Assembly: GCF_013366375.1 (NCBI RefSeq)
Contig: NZ_JABWMJ010000005.1
Coordinates: forward strand, 186,001 to 250,000
Direction: 5' to 3'
Length of the DNA stretch: 64,000 nt
Source: Rhizobacter koreensis
GTDB taxonomy: Bacteria > Pseudomonadota > Gammaproteobacteria > Burkholderiales > Burkholderiaceae_C
Positions 55,882-64,000 of this stretch are shown here, piece by piece. The notes beneath the pieces are model-generated. The model searched no databases. It was not told the DNA's origin and worked only from the letters and a program-made list of their open reading frames with translations. The number at the start of each line of letters is the position of its first letter. Positions within the stretch are counted from its first letter, which is position 1. The position numbers and the translations under genes were made by a program.

Positions 55882-57672
55882 TCAGAGCACGACGAGCCGC
55901 GGGTCCGGCGTTGCCGCCAGCACGATCGACACCTCGGCGCTGCGCCGCGCGAGCACCGCGCGCTGGTTCACGTAGCCCTTGTCGGTGATCTCGCCGGCGT
56001 CGATCGATGGCGCATCGTCGAGCAGCAGCGCGCGCGTCGGCGCCTGCGACGAGCCGCCCGTAGCGGTCATTTCGGCAAGGCCCTGGCGCACCTTCGCGAC
56101 CACCGCGTCACGACCGGCTTCCCGAGCCTGCGGCGAGAGGAAGAGCAGCAGGCCGACGTGGTCGCTGTCGTGCCCGGTGACCACCGCATCGGCGACGTAC
56201 GGCGACATCGCCGCCACCGCGCGCAGGCGTACCGCGCCGACGGAAACCCACGTGCCGGTGGTCAGCTTGAAGTCCTCGGCGACGCGGCCGTCGAACGCGA
56301 TGCCCTTGGCCGCATCGTCGGGGTCGACCAGCCGCCCCGCATCGCCGATGCAGTAGAAGCCCTCGTCGTCGAACGCCGCCGCGGTGAGCTCGGGCGCGTC
56401 GCGGTAGCCGGCGAACACCTGCGGGCCGCGCACGCGCAGCTCGAGCTTCTCGCCGCTCGGCACCAGCTTGACCTCGCTGCCCGGCAGCGGCAGCCCGATG
56501 CAGCCGGCGCGGTCGATCGGCCAGTGCACCGTGGTGACCGCGGGTGCGGTTTCGGTCGAGCCCCACGCCGACGTGAACCAGAGCGGCCGCCCGCGCACCC
56601 TCTGCGCGATGCGCTCGAGTCGCTCCCAGGTGCTCTGCGGCAGCGCGGCGCCCGCGTAGAAGATGCCCTCGAGGTTGGCGAAGACGTCGCGCGCGGCCTC
56701 ATCGTCGCGCTCCAGGAATGGCAGCAGCATGTCGAAGCCGCGCGGCACGTTGAAGTGGAAGTTCGGCCGCACCTCGCGCAGGTTGGCGAGCGTCTTCTCC
56801 ACGAGGCCGGGCGCCGGGCGACCCTCGTCGATGTGGAGGCTGCCGCCATGCGCGAGCACCATGTTGAAGTTGTGGTTGGCGCCGAAGGTGTGGCTCCACG
56901 GCAGCCAGTCGAGCAGCACCAGCGGCCGCCGGCGCAGGAACGGCCACACCTGCGCGATCTGCTGCTGGTTCGCGCACAGCATGCGGTGCGTGTTGACGAC
57001 CACCTTCGGCAGCCCGGTCGATCCGCTGGTGAGCAGCAGCTTGGCGGTGTGCTCGGGGCGGATCGCGGCGAAGCGGTTCGCCACCGCGGCGGTCTCTGCC
57101 GAAGCGAGCAGCGCGTCGAACGGCAGGGCGCCGGCGATGCTTTCGGCGCCGCGCCCGAAGACGCGCGGTGCACGCCCCGACCACGACGCGAGCGCGGCAC
57201 CGTAGGTAGCGGCGTCGGAGGCATAGACGAGCGCGGGGTCGAGCAGGTCGAGCACTCCGTGGATGCGCGTCGCGTCCTTCGAGAGGCGCGTGTACGCGCT
57301 CGAGGCCGTGCACGACGGCCGGCCGACGTGCATGGCGGCGAGGGCGAGGAGGGCATGCTCCACGGCGTTGTCGGAGACGATCACGACCGGCTTGCCGGCG
57401 GGCAGGTCGAGGTCGATCAGGCCTTGCGCAATCCGCCCGACGCGCGCGCGCGCCTCGGCGTAGGTGAGGCGAACCCAGTCGCCGCCCGGCCCGCGTTCGG
57501 CCAGGAACAAGCCACTCGGCGTGGTCGCCGCCCAATGGTCGAGCCAATCGCCGATGCAGCGCGAGTACGGCTCGAGACGCTCGGCGCTGCGCAGGACCAC
57601 CGTTCCGTCGGCGCGGTCTTCGCGGACGACGCTGGGCGACAGCAATGCGTCCCGTATTCCGAACAGATCCAC
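55882..57672 (-). CDS. feruloyl-CoA synthetase-like adenylate-forming enzyme
   Basis: A 596-residue AMP-forming acyl-CoA ligase. The P-loop-like LLLTSGSTGLPKVVVNTH, the feruloyl-CoA synthetase signature LLDWLPWSHTFGANHNFNM, GSTETAPAVTTVHWP and YCIGDAGRLVDPDDAAKG are present in order. It activates hydroxycinnamates such as ferulate with CoA. Translation starts at GTG after GGGAGG. No enoyl-CoA hydratase or vanillin dehydrogenase gene adjoins it, so the downstream lignin-aromatic steps must be elsewhere. Length fits the family. Confidence 0.88.
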   Translation of the reverse strand: MDLFGIRDALLSPSVVREDRADGTVVLRSAERLEPYSRCIGDWLDHWAATTPSGLFLAERGPGGDWVRLTYAEARARVGRIAQGLIDLDLPAGKPVVIVSDNAVEHALLALAAMHVGRPSCTASSAYTRLSKDATRIHGVLDLLDPALVYASDAATYGAALASWSGRAPRVFGRGAESIAGALPFDALLASAETAAVANRFAAIRPEHTAKLLLTSGSTGLPKVVVNTHRMLCANQQQIAQVWPFLRRRPLVLLDWLPWSHTFGANHNFNMVLAHGGSLHIDEGRPAPGLVEKTLANLREVRPNFHFNVPRGFDMLLPFLERDDEAARDVFANLEGIFYAGAALPQSTWERLERIAQRVRGRPLWFTSAWGSTETAPAVTTVHWPIDRAGCIGLPLPGSEVKLVPSGEKLELRVRGPQVFAGYRDAPELTAAAFDDEGFYCIGDAGRLVDPDDAAKGIAFDGRVAEDFKLTTGTWVSVGAVRLRAVAAMSPYVADAVVTGHDSDHVGLLLFLSPQAREAGRDAVVAKVRQGLAEMTATGGSSQAPTRALLLDDAPSIDAGEITDKGYVNQRAVLARRSAEVSIVLAATPDPRLVVL

Positions 57673-57772
57673 CCGGCGCCTCCCGTGCGATGTCGATGCG
57701 GAATCGTAGGCGGGCCCTCGTGCCGCGCCGTCGCGGGTTTGCCCCGGCGCGCGGCAGTCGGGCCGACCCGCC

Positions 57773-59683
57773 TCAGCCCGCCGCCAGCGCGCGCGCGATC
57801 CGATGGCGGCCGACGGTCGGCTTGGGCATCCGCACGTCGAACCAGCTGCGCACGTCGGCGTCGAGGCCGAGGCCGTGCATGTAGTTGTAGATCGCCTTCC
57901 TGAGTGCGCGGCCCATCGCATCGTGGTCGGCGCCGGTCGGGTCGACGAAGGCCACGTCGTTCTTCGCGAACCCGCCCGCGGGCAGCGGCAGCAGTTCGAT
58001 GCCGTACTCCTCGGGATGCCTGCCGACCGGCGAGTGCACGGTGCACGCGAAGCGGTGGAAGAACCCGCTCTGGATGCAGCCGTTGTCGAACAGCTGGCGC
58101 ACGTACTCGAGCGCGTCGACGGTGTCCTGCTCGTCCTGGGTGGGAAAGCCGTACATCAGGTACGCGTGGACCAGGATGCCGGCATCCGAGAACGCCTGCG
58201 TCACGCGGGCGACCTGCTCGACCGAGACGCCCTTCTTCATCAGCTTGAGCAGGCGATCGGACGCGACCTCGAGCCCGCCCGAGATCGCGATGCAGCCGCT
58301 TTCGGCGAGTTCGTCGCAGAGCTCGCGGGTGAAGGTCTTCTCGAAGCGCACGTTGCCCCACCACGAGATGTCGACCTTGCGCCGGCGCAGCTCGGCGGCG
58401 AGCGCGCGCAGGGCGCTCGGCGGCGCCGCTTCGTCGACGAAGTGGAAACCGGTCTCGCCGGTCTCCTGCACGATGGCCTCGATGCGGTCGACCAGCGTCT
58501 CGGCGCTCGCCTGCTCGAAGCGCGCGATGTAGTCGAGGCTCACGTCGCAGAAGCTGCACTTCTTCCAGTAGCAGCCGTGGGCCACGGTCAGCTTGTTCCA
58601 GCGCCCGTCGCTCCAGAGCCGGTTCATCGGGTTGAGCATGTCGAGCAGCGACAGGTAGCGGCCGAGCGGCAGCCCGTCCCAGGTCGGCGTGCCGACCTCC
58701 TCGAACGGCACGTCCGGCTCGGGGAAGTTGACGTAGCGCACGGCGCCCGCGTCGGCGTCTCGCACGAAGCTGCGCACCAGCCTTTGGCGCGAGCGCCGGC
58801 CCTGCAGATGCTCGATCAATGCAAGCAGCGGGCGCTCGCCCGCGTCGAGCGTCACCACGTCGACGAAGTCGAAGAGGCGCGGCTCGGCGAGTTCGCGCAG
58901 CTCGGTGTTGACGAAGCCGCCGCCGAGCGCGACCGCGATCCCGGGGTGGCGCGCCTTCACCGCCTGCGCGATGCGCAGCGCCGCGTAGACCGAGCCCGGA
59001 AACGGCACCGAGAGCAGCAGCAGGTCGGGGCGCTGCAAGTCGACGACCGCCAGCGCGAGTGCCGCAAGGCGCTCGTCGACGAGGTTGGGCGGCGCCGCGA
59101 GCGCCTCGGCCAGTGCGTCGAAGCTCGCCTGGCTCGCCGCGAGCTTCTCGGCGTAGCGCACGAACTCGAAGCGGCTGTCGACGGCGTCGCGCAGCACGTC
59201 GGCGAGGTCGTCGAGGTAGAGCGTCGCAAGGTGGCGCGCGCGGTCCTGCAGGCCGAGCGCGCCGAACGCCCACGCGAGCGGGTCGCCGCCCTCGGCGTCG
59301 ACGTAGACGTCGAGCGAGCGGAAGCGCGCGCCCTCGGGCAGCCAGCGCCGCGTCGCGATCCGGTGCGCGAGCGTCGCGTCGGCGCCCTGCAGAAAGCGGA
59401 GGGTCGGCGCGATGCTCGCGCGGTAGCGCTCGAACGCGGCGAGGAAATGCGTCACGACCGCGCTGCGGGCCGACGCCGGCAACGCCTCGCAGCATGTGCG
59501 GATGCGGTCCAGCCCTTCGGGCGAGAGCAGATCCAGCACCAGCTCGAGCGCGAGGTCGACCTGGCTCGCCGCGATGCCGCGCGAGCGCAGGAAGCCGGTG
59601 AGGTACGCGGTGGACGGGTAGGGCGTGTTGAGCTGGGTCATCGGCGGAATGACCGACAGCACGCGGAAGGATTCGATCGACAT
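57773..59683 (-). CDS. B12-binding-type radical SAM enzyme of unassigned product
   Basis: A 636-residue enzyme. The N-terminal half (residues 1-270) resembles a cobalamin-binding Rossmann region (LLLLSVPFPGSVYAALRIAQ, IAVALGGGFVNTELREL). The radical SAM core starts at HGCYWKKCSFCDVSLDYI with the three cluster cysteines spaced C-x4-C-x2-C, a spacing I know from a B12-type subgroup with CYWgkCtFC. Later segments are VSLDYIARFEQASAETLVDRI and YLMYGFPTQDEQDTVDALEY. Such enzymes methylate or rearrange unactivated carbons. No precursor peptide or clear pathway gene adjoins it, so the substrate is open. Confidence 0.82.
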   Translation of the reverse strand: MSIESFRVLSVIPPMTQLNTPYPSTAYLTGFLRSRGIAASQVDLALELVLDLLSPEGLDRIRTCCEALPASARSAVVTHFLAAFERYRASIAPTLRFLQGADATLAHRIATRRWLPEGARFRSLDVYVDAEGGDPLAWAFGALGLQDRARHLATLYLDDLADVLRDAVDSRFEFVRYAEKLAASQASFDALAEALAAPPNLVDERLAALALAVVDLQRPDLLLLSVPFPGSVYAALRIAQAVKARHPGIAVALGGGFVNTELRELAEPRLFDFVDVVTLDAGERPLLALIEHLQGRRSRQRLVRSFVRDADAGAVRYVNFPEPDVPFEEVGTPTWDGLPLGRYLSLLDMLNPMNRLWSDGRWNKLTVAHGCYWKKCSFCDVSLDYIARFEQASAETLVDRIEAIVQETGETGFHFVDEAAPPSALRALAAELRRRKVDISWWGNVRFEKTFTRELCDELAESGCIAISGGLEVASDRLLKLMKKGVSVEQVARVTQAFSDAGILVHAYLMYGFPTQDEQDTVDALEYVRQLFDNGCIQSGFFHRFACTVHSPVGRHPEEYGIELLPLPAGGFAKNDVAFVDPTGADHDAMGRALRKAIYNYMHGLGLDADVRSWFDVRMPKPTVGRHRIARALAAG

Positions 59684-59843
59684 GGCGGCTCGGAGGCCCA
59701 AGCGCAGGGCGCGCCGAGAAGGCGCCGATTGTCGCGGGCGGCGACGCCGCGCGCCGCGCCGGCACCGGAAGGGCCCACGCCGCCGTGCGCGATCACGGCG
59801 CGCCGTGCGCGTGACGGCTCGGAACGTGCGCGGGCGCGGCGCC

Positions 59844-60677
59844 TCAGCGCGCAGTCGTGATCACGACCTCGAGATATTCGCCGGGCACCACCAGCGACTC
59901 GCTCCCGGCGACGTTGAACTCGTCGAGCAGCGCGACGATGTCGGCCTCCATGCGCTGCCGACCCGCCGCATCGAGCGCCGCGAACGCCTTGTGGGTCGGG
60001 CCGTACCAGTCGCGGAACACCTGCACCCAGTGCGCGGCGTCGCGGTAGCGGAAGTTGAACACCCGGCGCTCGACCTGCATGCCGGCAGCGCGCGGCCCGA
60101 ACAGCTCCACCAGGTGCGGCTCGCTGCCCCAGAGCGCCGGCGACGCCACGCCCGCCGGCGGCGGCACGTGCGCGCCGATCACCTTGAAGAGGCGCCCGAT
60201 GAAGCCGGCCGGCGTCCAGTTCGCCATGCCGATGCGCCCGCCGGGGCGCACCACGCGCAGCATCTCGCGCGCGACCTGCGGGTGATCGGGCGCGAACATG
60301 CAGCCGAAGGTCGAGAGCACGACGTCGAAGCGACCGTCCGCGAACGGAAGCTGCTCGACGTCGGCAACCTCGAACTGCACGGCGAGGCCTTCGGCGGCGG
60401 CGCGCGCGCGGCCTTTCTCGAGCAGCGCCGGCACGTAGTCGCTCGACGTGACGTCGGCGAAGCGCCGCGCCGCCGCCAGCGTGGCGTTGCCGTTGCCGGC
60501 GGCGACGTCGAGCACGCGCTCGCCGGCGCGCACGTCGACGGCCTCGGCGAGCAGCTCGCCGACGATCTGCAGGGTGGTGCCGATCACCGCGAAGTCGCCG
60601 CTCGCCCAGGTGGCTTGCTGGCGCGCCTTGATCGCGGCGAGGTCGGGGCGGGTGACGGGTTCGAGAACGCTTTCCAT
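59844..60677 (-). CDS. class I SAM-dependent methyltransferase
   Basis: A 277-residue methyltransferase. The SAM-binding glycine loop is VLDVAAGNGNATLAAARR, then DYVPALLEKGRARAAAEGL, DVEQLPFADGRFDVVLSTFG and MLRVVRPGGRIGMANWTPAG, the ubiquinone/menaquinone-methyltransferase-like order. A strong AAGGAG precedes the ATG. It faces an AraC regulator across about 118 bases, so the two may be linked in regulation. Substrate unknown. Confidence 0.9.
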   Translation of the reverse strand: MESVLEPVTRPDLAAIKARQQATWASGDFAVIGTTLQIVGELLAEAVDVRAGERVLDVAAGNGNATLAAARRFADVTSSDYVPALLEKGRARAAAEGLAVQFEVADVEQLPFADGRFDVVLSTFGCMFAPDHPQVAREMLRVVRPGGRIGMANWTPAGFIGRLFKVIGAHVPPPAGVASPALWGSEPHLVELFGPRAAGMQVERRVFNFRYRDAAHWVQVFRDWYGPTHKAFAALDAAGRQRMEADIVALLDEFNVAGSESLVVPGEYLEVVITTAR

Positions 60678-60795
60678 CGCAGGGCTCCTTGGGGTGGGGG
60701 GTGCGACGCATTCTTTCGAGCGCCCTGCGTTGACGCTTGCCCGCGAGTCGTGCAGATTTGATCGGGCGTCCGCGTCTCGGGCGCGCCTCCCCCGA

Positions 60796-61887
60796 ATGAG
60801 CGCCTCCGATCCGCTCTCCGACGTGCTGCGCAGCGTGCGGCTGCGCGGCGCGGTCTTCTTCTACGTGAGCTGCGGCGACGAGTGGGCGTCGGTCGCGCCG
60901 CCGGCGAGCATGCTCGGGCCGGTGGTGATGCCGGGTGCCGAACACGTGATCGCCTACCACCTCATGGCGCGTGGCGACGGCTGGGCCGCCATCGACGGCG
61001 CGCCGCCGGTGCGCTTCGGCGCCGGCGACGTGGTTCTCGTGCCCCACGGCGACGGCCACTCGATCTCGAGCGCGCCGGGTCTCGTGCCGGCGTGCGACGA
61101 CGGTGCCTGGGTCCACCGCATGCGCAACGATCCGAAACCGATCCCGGTGACCTATCACCACGGCGTGGTGCACCCTGGCGCCGAGCTGCCGGCCGACGAG
61201 GCGGCGGCGGTCCTGGTCTGCGGCTTCATCGGTTGCGACGTCAAGCCGTTCAACCCGCTGCTCGGCGCGCTGCCGCGCCTGCTGCACCTGCGAGCCGATG
61301 GCGTCGGCGCATGGGTCGCGCCGGCGCTGCAGCAGGCGGTCGCCGAGTGTCGCCAGCAGCGCTCCGGCGGCAGCGCGGTGCTCGAGCGGCTCAGCGAGAT
61401 GATGTTCGTCGACGCCGCACGGCGCTATCTCGCCTCGCTCGACGAGGGCGCCTCGGGCTGGCTCGCGGCGCTGCGCGACCGCCACGTCGGGCGCGCGCTC
61501 GCGCTGCTGCACGAGCGCCCGGCGCACGCCTGGAGCGTCGACGCGCTCGGCCGCGAGGTCGGTCTCTCGCGCTCGGCGCTGCACGAGCGCTTCCTCGCGC
61601 TGCTCGGCCAGGCGCCGATGCACTACCTCGCCAACTGGCGCATCCAGTGCGCCGCCGCGCTGCTGCGCCAGAGCGATGCTTCCGTGCTCGCGGTCGCGCA
61701 GGAGGTCGGCTACGACTCCGAGGCGGCGTTCTCGCGCGCCTTCAAGCGCATGGTCGGCGAGCCGCCGGCGACGTGGCGGCGCCGGCAGCGGCGTGCGACC
61801 GCGGCGGCGCTGGGTGCCGCGAGCTTGGCCGACGCAAGCGCCACACGAGCGGATCCGAACCCGGGCACTGCGACGGACGCTGATTGA
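60796..61887 (+). CDS. AraC-family transcriptional regulator (cupin-type)
   Basis: A 363-residue regulator. The N-terminal part is a cupin-like ligand domain (GDGWAAIDGAPPVRFGAGDV, VPHGDGHSISS). The C-terminal double helix-turn-helix is clear: WSVDALGREVGLSRSALHER, YLANWRIQCAAALLRQSDAS and VAQEVGYDSEAAFSRAFKRM. It has an Ala-rich tail after the HTH. It is divergent from the SAM methyltransferase gene, the likely target. Confidence 0.9.
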   Translation: MSASDPLSDVLRSVRLRGAVFFYVSCGDEWASVAPPASMLGPVVMPGAEHVIAYHLMARGDGWAAIDGAPPVRFGAGDVVLVPHGDGHSISSAPGLVPACDDGAWVHRMRNDPKPIPVTYHHGVVHPGAELPADEAAAVLVCGFIGCDVKPFNPLLGALPRLLHLRADGVGAWVAPALQQAVAECRQQRSGGSAVLERLSEMMFVDAARRYLASLDEGASGWLAALRDRHVGRALALLHERPAHAWSVDALGREVGLSRSALHERFLALLGQAPMHYLANWRIQCAAALLRQSDASVLAVAQEVGYDSEAAFSRAFKRMVGEPPATWRRRQRRATAAALGAASLADASATRADPNPGTATDAD

Positions 61888-62068
61888 ACGCGTGCGCTGC
61901 AGCGGCTGGAGCGGGATGCACGCGGCGGCGGAGCCGATGCGACGGCAAACGGGTGCTGCCGGGCGCGGCGCGCGATCAGCGGCGATGGCCCGCCGCCCGC
62001 GCGGCCGAATGCCTGCGTCGCCAGTGCGGCTTGCCTGTCACCCGATGGTCGCCGTCACCCACCTGTGG

Positions 62069-62086
62069 TACTGTATAAACGTACAG
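62069..62086. promoter_or_regulatory. LexA (SOS) box
   Basis: The sequence TACTGTATAAACGTACAG contains the exact CTGT-N8-ACAG core of the LexA operator, with the flanking TA on the left. TATAAA inside it can serve as a -10 element, so LexA binding would block transcription. It lies 22 bases before a 27-residue ORF and about 155 bases before a 75-residue ORF, both rightward. No other strong LexA core was noticed in the window. Confidence 0.8.
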
Positions 62087-62107
62087 CCAAGCTCCACGGG
62101 TGACACC

Positions 62108-62191
62108 ATGCCATCGCACTACCGCCAGCTCTACCGTCCGAAAGCCGACAATCTGCCGCCATGGGTTCGCCGCATCGTCCTCTGGTTCTGA
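62108..62191 (+). CDS. 27-residue SOS-box-associated microprotein
   Basis: The first ATG after the LexA box opens an 84-base frame ending in TGA. The peptide is basic and aromatic (HYRQLYRP, NLPPWVRRIVLWF), with a hydrophobic C-terminal tail that could touch a membrane or a partner. The ribosome site is poor (GGTGAC). Direct placement under a LexA operator is the main support. I do not recognise the family. Confidence 0.5.
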   Translation: MPSHYRQLYRPKADNLPPWVRRIVLWF

Positions 62192-62240
62192 CCGCTTCCG
62201 GGCCGGCTTGCAGGCACGGGCGAAGCGGCGAGTCGCGGCC

Positions 62241-62468
62241 ATGAACGCGCCGCTGCTGCCCGAGATCTTCGCGCGCGCCGAAGACGAGCCCCAGGCCGAC
62301 CTGCCGCTCGCCGCCGAGGGCGTGCTGCGCTACGTGTGGGAGGGCCGCTTCGGCCCCATGCTGATCGAGGTGCGCGATGGCCGCGCCTACGTCAACGGCC
62401 AGGCGGTCGAGCCGGCGGTAGGCGAGACCGGGCCTTCGATCGACGAGGACCGCGCGCCCCGGCCCTAG
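62241..62468 (+). CDS. 75-residue acidic protein, second gene after the LexA box
   Basis: An acidic protein with a compact central strand region, LRYVWEGRFGPMLIEVRDGR followed by AYVNGQAVEPA. The short N-terminal part reads LLPEIFARAEDEPQ. It starts 49 bases after the preceding microprotein and probably shares its SOS-controlled transcript. The WEGRFGPMLIEV...VNGQ pattern looks like a folded small domain and not a random frame. Function unknown; DNA-damage response is suggested only by the operator. Confidence 0.6.
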   Translation: MNAPLLPEIFARAEDEPQADLPLAAEGVLRYVWEGRFGPMLIEVRDGRAYVNGQAVEPAVGETGPSIDEDRAPRP

Positions 62469-62587
62469 CGGCCAGCGCGCTGCCGGGGCGACCGAACCCG
62501 CCGCGATTCGCTTCGAGCACACGCCTGCCGCTCGTGCAGGGCGGCCTCACCCGCCTGCCGCGACGCTGTCGCTGGCAGACTTCGTGG

Positions 62588-63838
62588 ATGCGGATCCTCA
62601 TCAAGACCCTGCTCGGCACACTGCTCGCGCTGCTGCTTGCCGCCGGGATCGCGCTTGCGCTCGCGGTCGACAGCGCGCCACGTGTCCTGCCGCGCACCGA
62701 CGTATCGCCCGCCGATGTCGATCGCGCGGTGACGCTCGCGCGTGAGCACGGGGCCAGGCTGACCGCGATCGGAGTCTCGCGCGCGCTCCGTCTCGACGCA
62801 CGCGACGTCGACCTGCTGGTCCGCCACGCCGTTCAGCGGGTCCTGCGCGCCGACGCCCGGGCACGTCTCGAGAGCGGCCGCATGGTCGTCGACGCCAGTG
62901 TTCCGGCGCCTCTGGGGCGCTGGCTCAACGTGGAGCTGGGACTGCGCCAGAGCGGCGCGGCACTGCCCCAGATCGAGCGCGTGCGGGTCGGCTCGCTGCC
63001 GCTGCCTCCCACGCTCGTGACGGCGGCGGCGCAGCGGTACGCCGCCCGCCGCGGCGTGAACCTGGACCAGTTGCTCGGCGTCGAGTGGATCGAGCACGTC
63101 ACGTTCAGCCCGCAGGCGCTCGCGGTCACCTACCACGTCGAGCCGGACACCCTGAAACGCCTGCGCGCGGCGATGGCGCCTTCGACGCTGAAGGAGGCCC
63201 GGCTGCGCGCGTACCACGACCGCTTCGTCGAGGTGAGCCGACGCGCGACCGGCGGGCACCTCGATCTCGCGCCGATGCTGCGGGCGCTGTTCGAACTGGC
63301 TGCCGCACGCAGCGCCGATGGGCACGATGTCGTCGAGGAGAACCGCGCGGCGTTGCTGACGCTGACGCTCCATGCGAACCAGCGCCCCCTCGGCCTGCTC
63401 GTGCCTGCCGCATCGAGCTGGCCGGTCGCGCCTCTGGTGGTCGTGACGCTGCGCGGCCGCCCCGACTCGGCGCTGCACTTCCTGGTGTCGGCGGTGCTCG
63501 CCGCCGAGGCCGACACGCCGCTCTCGAAGGCGGTGGGCGTGTGGAAGGAGCTCGAAGACGCCAAGCGCGGCGGCAGCGGGTTCAGCTTCAACGACCTCGC
63601 GGCCGATCGCGCCGGCACCCGCTTCGGCCATCTCGCAGTGCGTGAGGCCGCCGAGTTGCAGTCGCGCATCGCGGCGACCACGCGCGACGCCGACCTGATG
63701 CCGGGCGCCGCCGACCTGCCCGAAGGCATGTCGGAAGCGGATTTCCAGGCACGCTTCGGCGGCATCGAGGGCGAGGCCTACCAGCGCCTCGTCGCCGACA
63801 TCGACCGCCGCATCGAGGCGATGCCGATGTTTCGCTGA
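62588..63838 (+). CDS. membrane-anchored protein of unknown function
   Basis: A 416-residue protein with an N-terminal membrane helix (KTLLGTLLALLLAAGIALAL) and a large extracytoplasmic domain without recognised motifs. The domain has a helical first part (RTDVSPADVDRAVTLAREHG) and a later region with GHLDLAPMLRALFELAAARS. It is 120 bases after the SOS-linked ORFs and in the same direction, but whether it shares their promoter is unclear. A truncated gene follows within 32 bases. I cannot assign a family. Confidence 0.7.
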   Translation: MRILIKTLLGTLLALLLAAGIALALAVDSAPRVLPRTDVSPADVDRAVTLAREHGARLTAIGVSRALRLDARDVDLLVRHAVQRVLRADARARLESGRMVVDASVPAPLGRWLNVELGLRQSGAALPQIERVRVGSLPLPPTLVTAAAQRYAARRGVNLDQLLGVEWIEHVTFSPQALAVTYHVEPDTLKRLRAAMAPSTLKEARLRAYHDRFVEVSRRATGGHLDLAPMLRALFELAAARSADGHDVVEENRAALLTLTLHANQRPLGLLVPAASSWPVAPLVVVTLRGRPDSALHFLVSAVLAAEADTPLSKAVGVWKELEDAKRGGSGFSFNDLAADRAGTRFGHLAVREAAELQSRIAATTRDADLMPGAADLPEGMSEADFQARFGGIEGEAYQRLVADIDRRIEAMPMFR

Positions 63839-63869
63839 CGAGCGGGGCACCGCCGTTCCTGGACCTCCG

Positions 63870-64000
63870 ATGCACCTCGTCCAGTTGCTGCTTCCCGTCT
63901 ACGACAACGCCGGCGCCGCGTTTCCGAAGGCGCTCTACGAGGACGTGCGGCGCGAGCTCGTCGACCGCTTCGGCGGCATCACCACCTACAGCCGCGCGCC
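63870..64000 (+). CDS. 5' part of a hypothetical protein, cut by the window edge
   Basis: The ATG lies 32 bases after the preceding stop, and 43 codons are visible (MHLVQLLLPVYDNAGAAFPK, then RRELVDRFGGITTYSRAP). The opening strand and the RFGGITTYSRAP turn resemble a small alpha/beta family of about 120 residues seen in proteobacteria, without known function. The rest lies beyond the window. Confidence 0.6.
   Translation, partial: MHLVQLLLPVYDNAGAAFPKALYEDVRRELVDRFGGITTYSRA

Noticed and set aside
57417..59765. 782-residue frame over the radical SAM gene
   Set aside because: Out-of-frame shadow rich in Arg/Ala; the in-phase frame carries all radical SAM motifs.

Overview
The window is uniformly GC-rich (about 70% on sampled lines), with dense bidirectional operons, many ATGA stop/start overlaps, four Bug-type tricarboxylate-transporter binding proteins, an OmpR-type regulator beside a phosphoethanolamine transferase, and a b561/YceI cluster. 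Together these suggest a chromosome of a soil or water betaproteobacterium of the order Burkholderiales. This is an inference from gene content; there is no rRNA or tRNA in the window to confirm it.

Layout. 0-3.5 kb: the 5' part of a PAS-GGDEF cyclic-di-GMP protein, then a cytochrome b561/YceI/YceI operon. 3.8-9.1 kb: an aldo/keto reductase gene whose 3' part recurs twice downstream, with a low-GC vanadium haloperoxidase gene and a pair of paralogous secreted proteins lying between the copies. 9.2-16.4 kb: an accessory-looking stretch with a frameshifted Mrr-type nuclease/zinc-ribbon gene, a BamE-like lipoprotein, an AI-2E-family permease, an output-less CHASE3 protein, a ParB-like protein, a spermidine-synthase-like protein and a TIR-domain protein followed by a membrane-anchored partner. 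16.6-23.7 kb: katG and a four-gene hydroxyacid operon (Bug receptor, 3-hydroxyisobutyrate-dehydrogenase-like enzyme, FMN 2-hydroxyacid oxidase, RraA-like aldolase) facing its LysR regulator. 24-27.7 kb: a membrane diguanylate cyclase, OsmC, a 2'-5' RNA ligase-like protein and a small secreted protein. 27.8-37.8 kb: amidase, deacetylase-like hydrolase, Bug receptor, AtzG-like subunit, FAD monooxygenase, VOC protein, MFS, class C26 glutamine-amidohydrolase-like peptidase, alpha/beta hydrolase and CoA transferase, which look like catabolism of an N-containing compound. 37.9-44.5 kb: a solitary flagellin carrying an extra beta-sandwich domain, a MarR/Bcr-type efflux pair, an MFS gene coupled to a 42-residue membrane ORF, and a VWA protein. 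44.5-50.2 kb: a GntR-controlled operon encoding a PEP-mutase/isocitrate-lyase-family lyase, an IPM-dehydratase-like pair, a Bug receptor and a YrdC-domain protein. 51.4-55.8 kb: a lipid A modification module (PAP2 phosphatase, EptA-like transferase, response regulator, histidine kinase). 55.9-61.9 kb: feruloyl-CoA synthetase, a B12-type radical SAM enzyme, a methyltransferase and an AraC regulator. 62-64 kb: a canonical LexA box followed by two very small ORFs, then a membrane-anchored protein and a truncated gene.

How the genes work together. Several small uptake-plus-catabolism operons are each paired with a local regulator (LysR at 22.8 kb, GntR at 45.3 kb) and a periplasmic Bug receptor, and signal-transduction, stress-defence and envelope-modification units lie between them. 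The most unusual items are the TIR protein with a macro-like N-terminal region, the SOS-controlled microproteins, the flagellin with an inserted beta-sandwich, and the repeated aldo/keto reductase 3' ends bracketing foreign-looking cargo.
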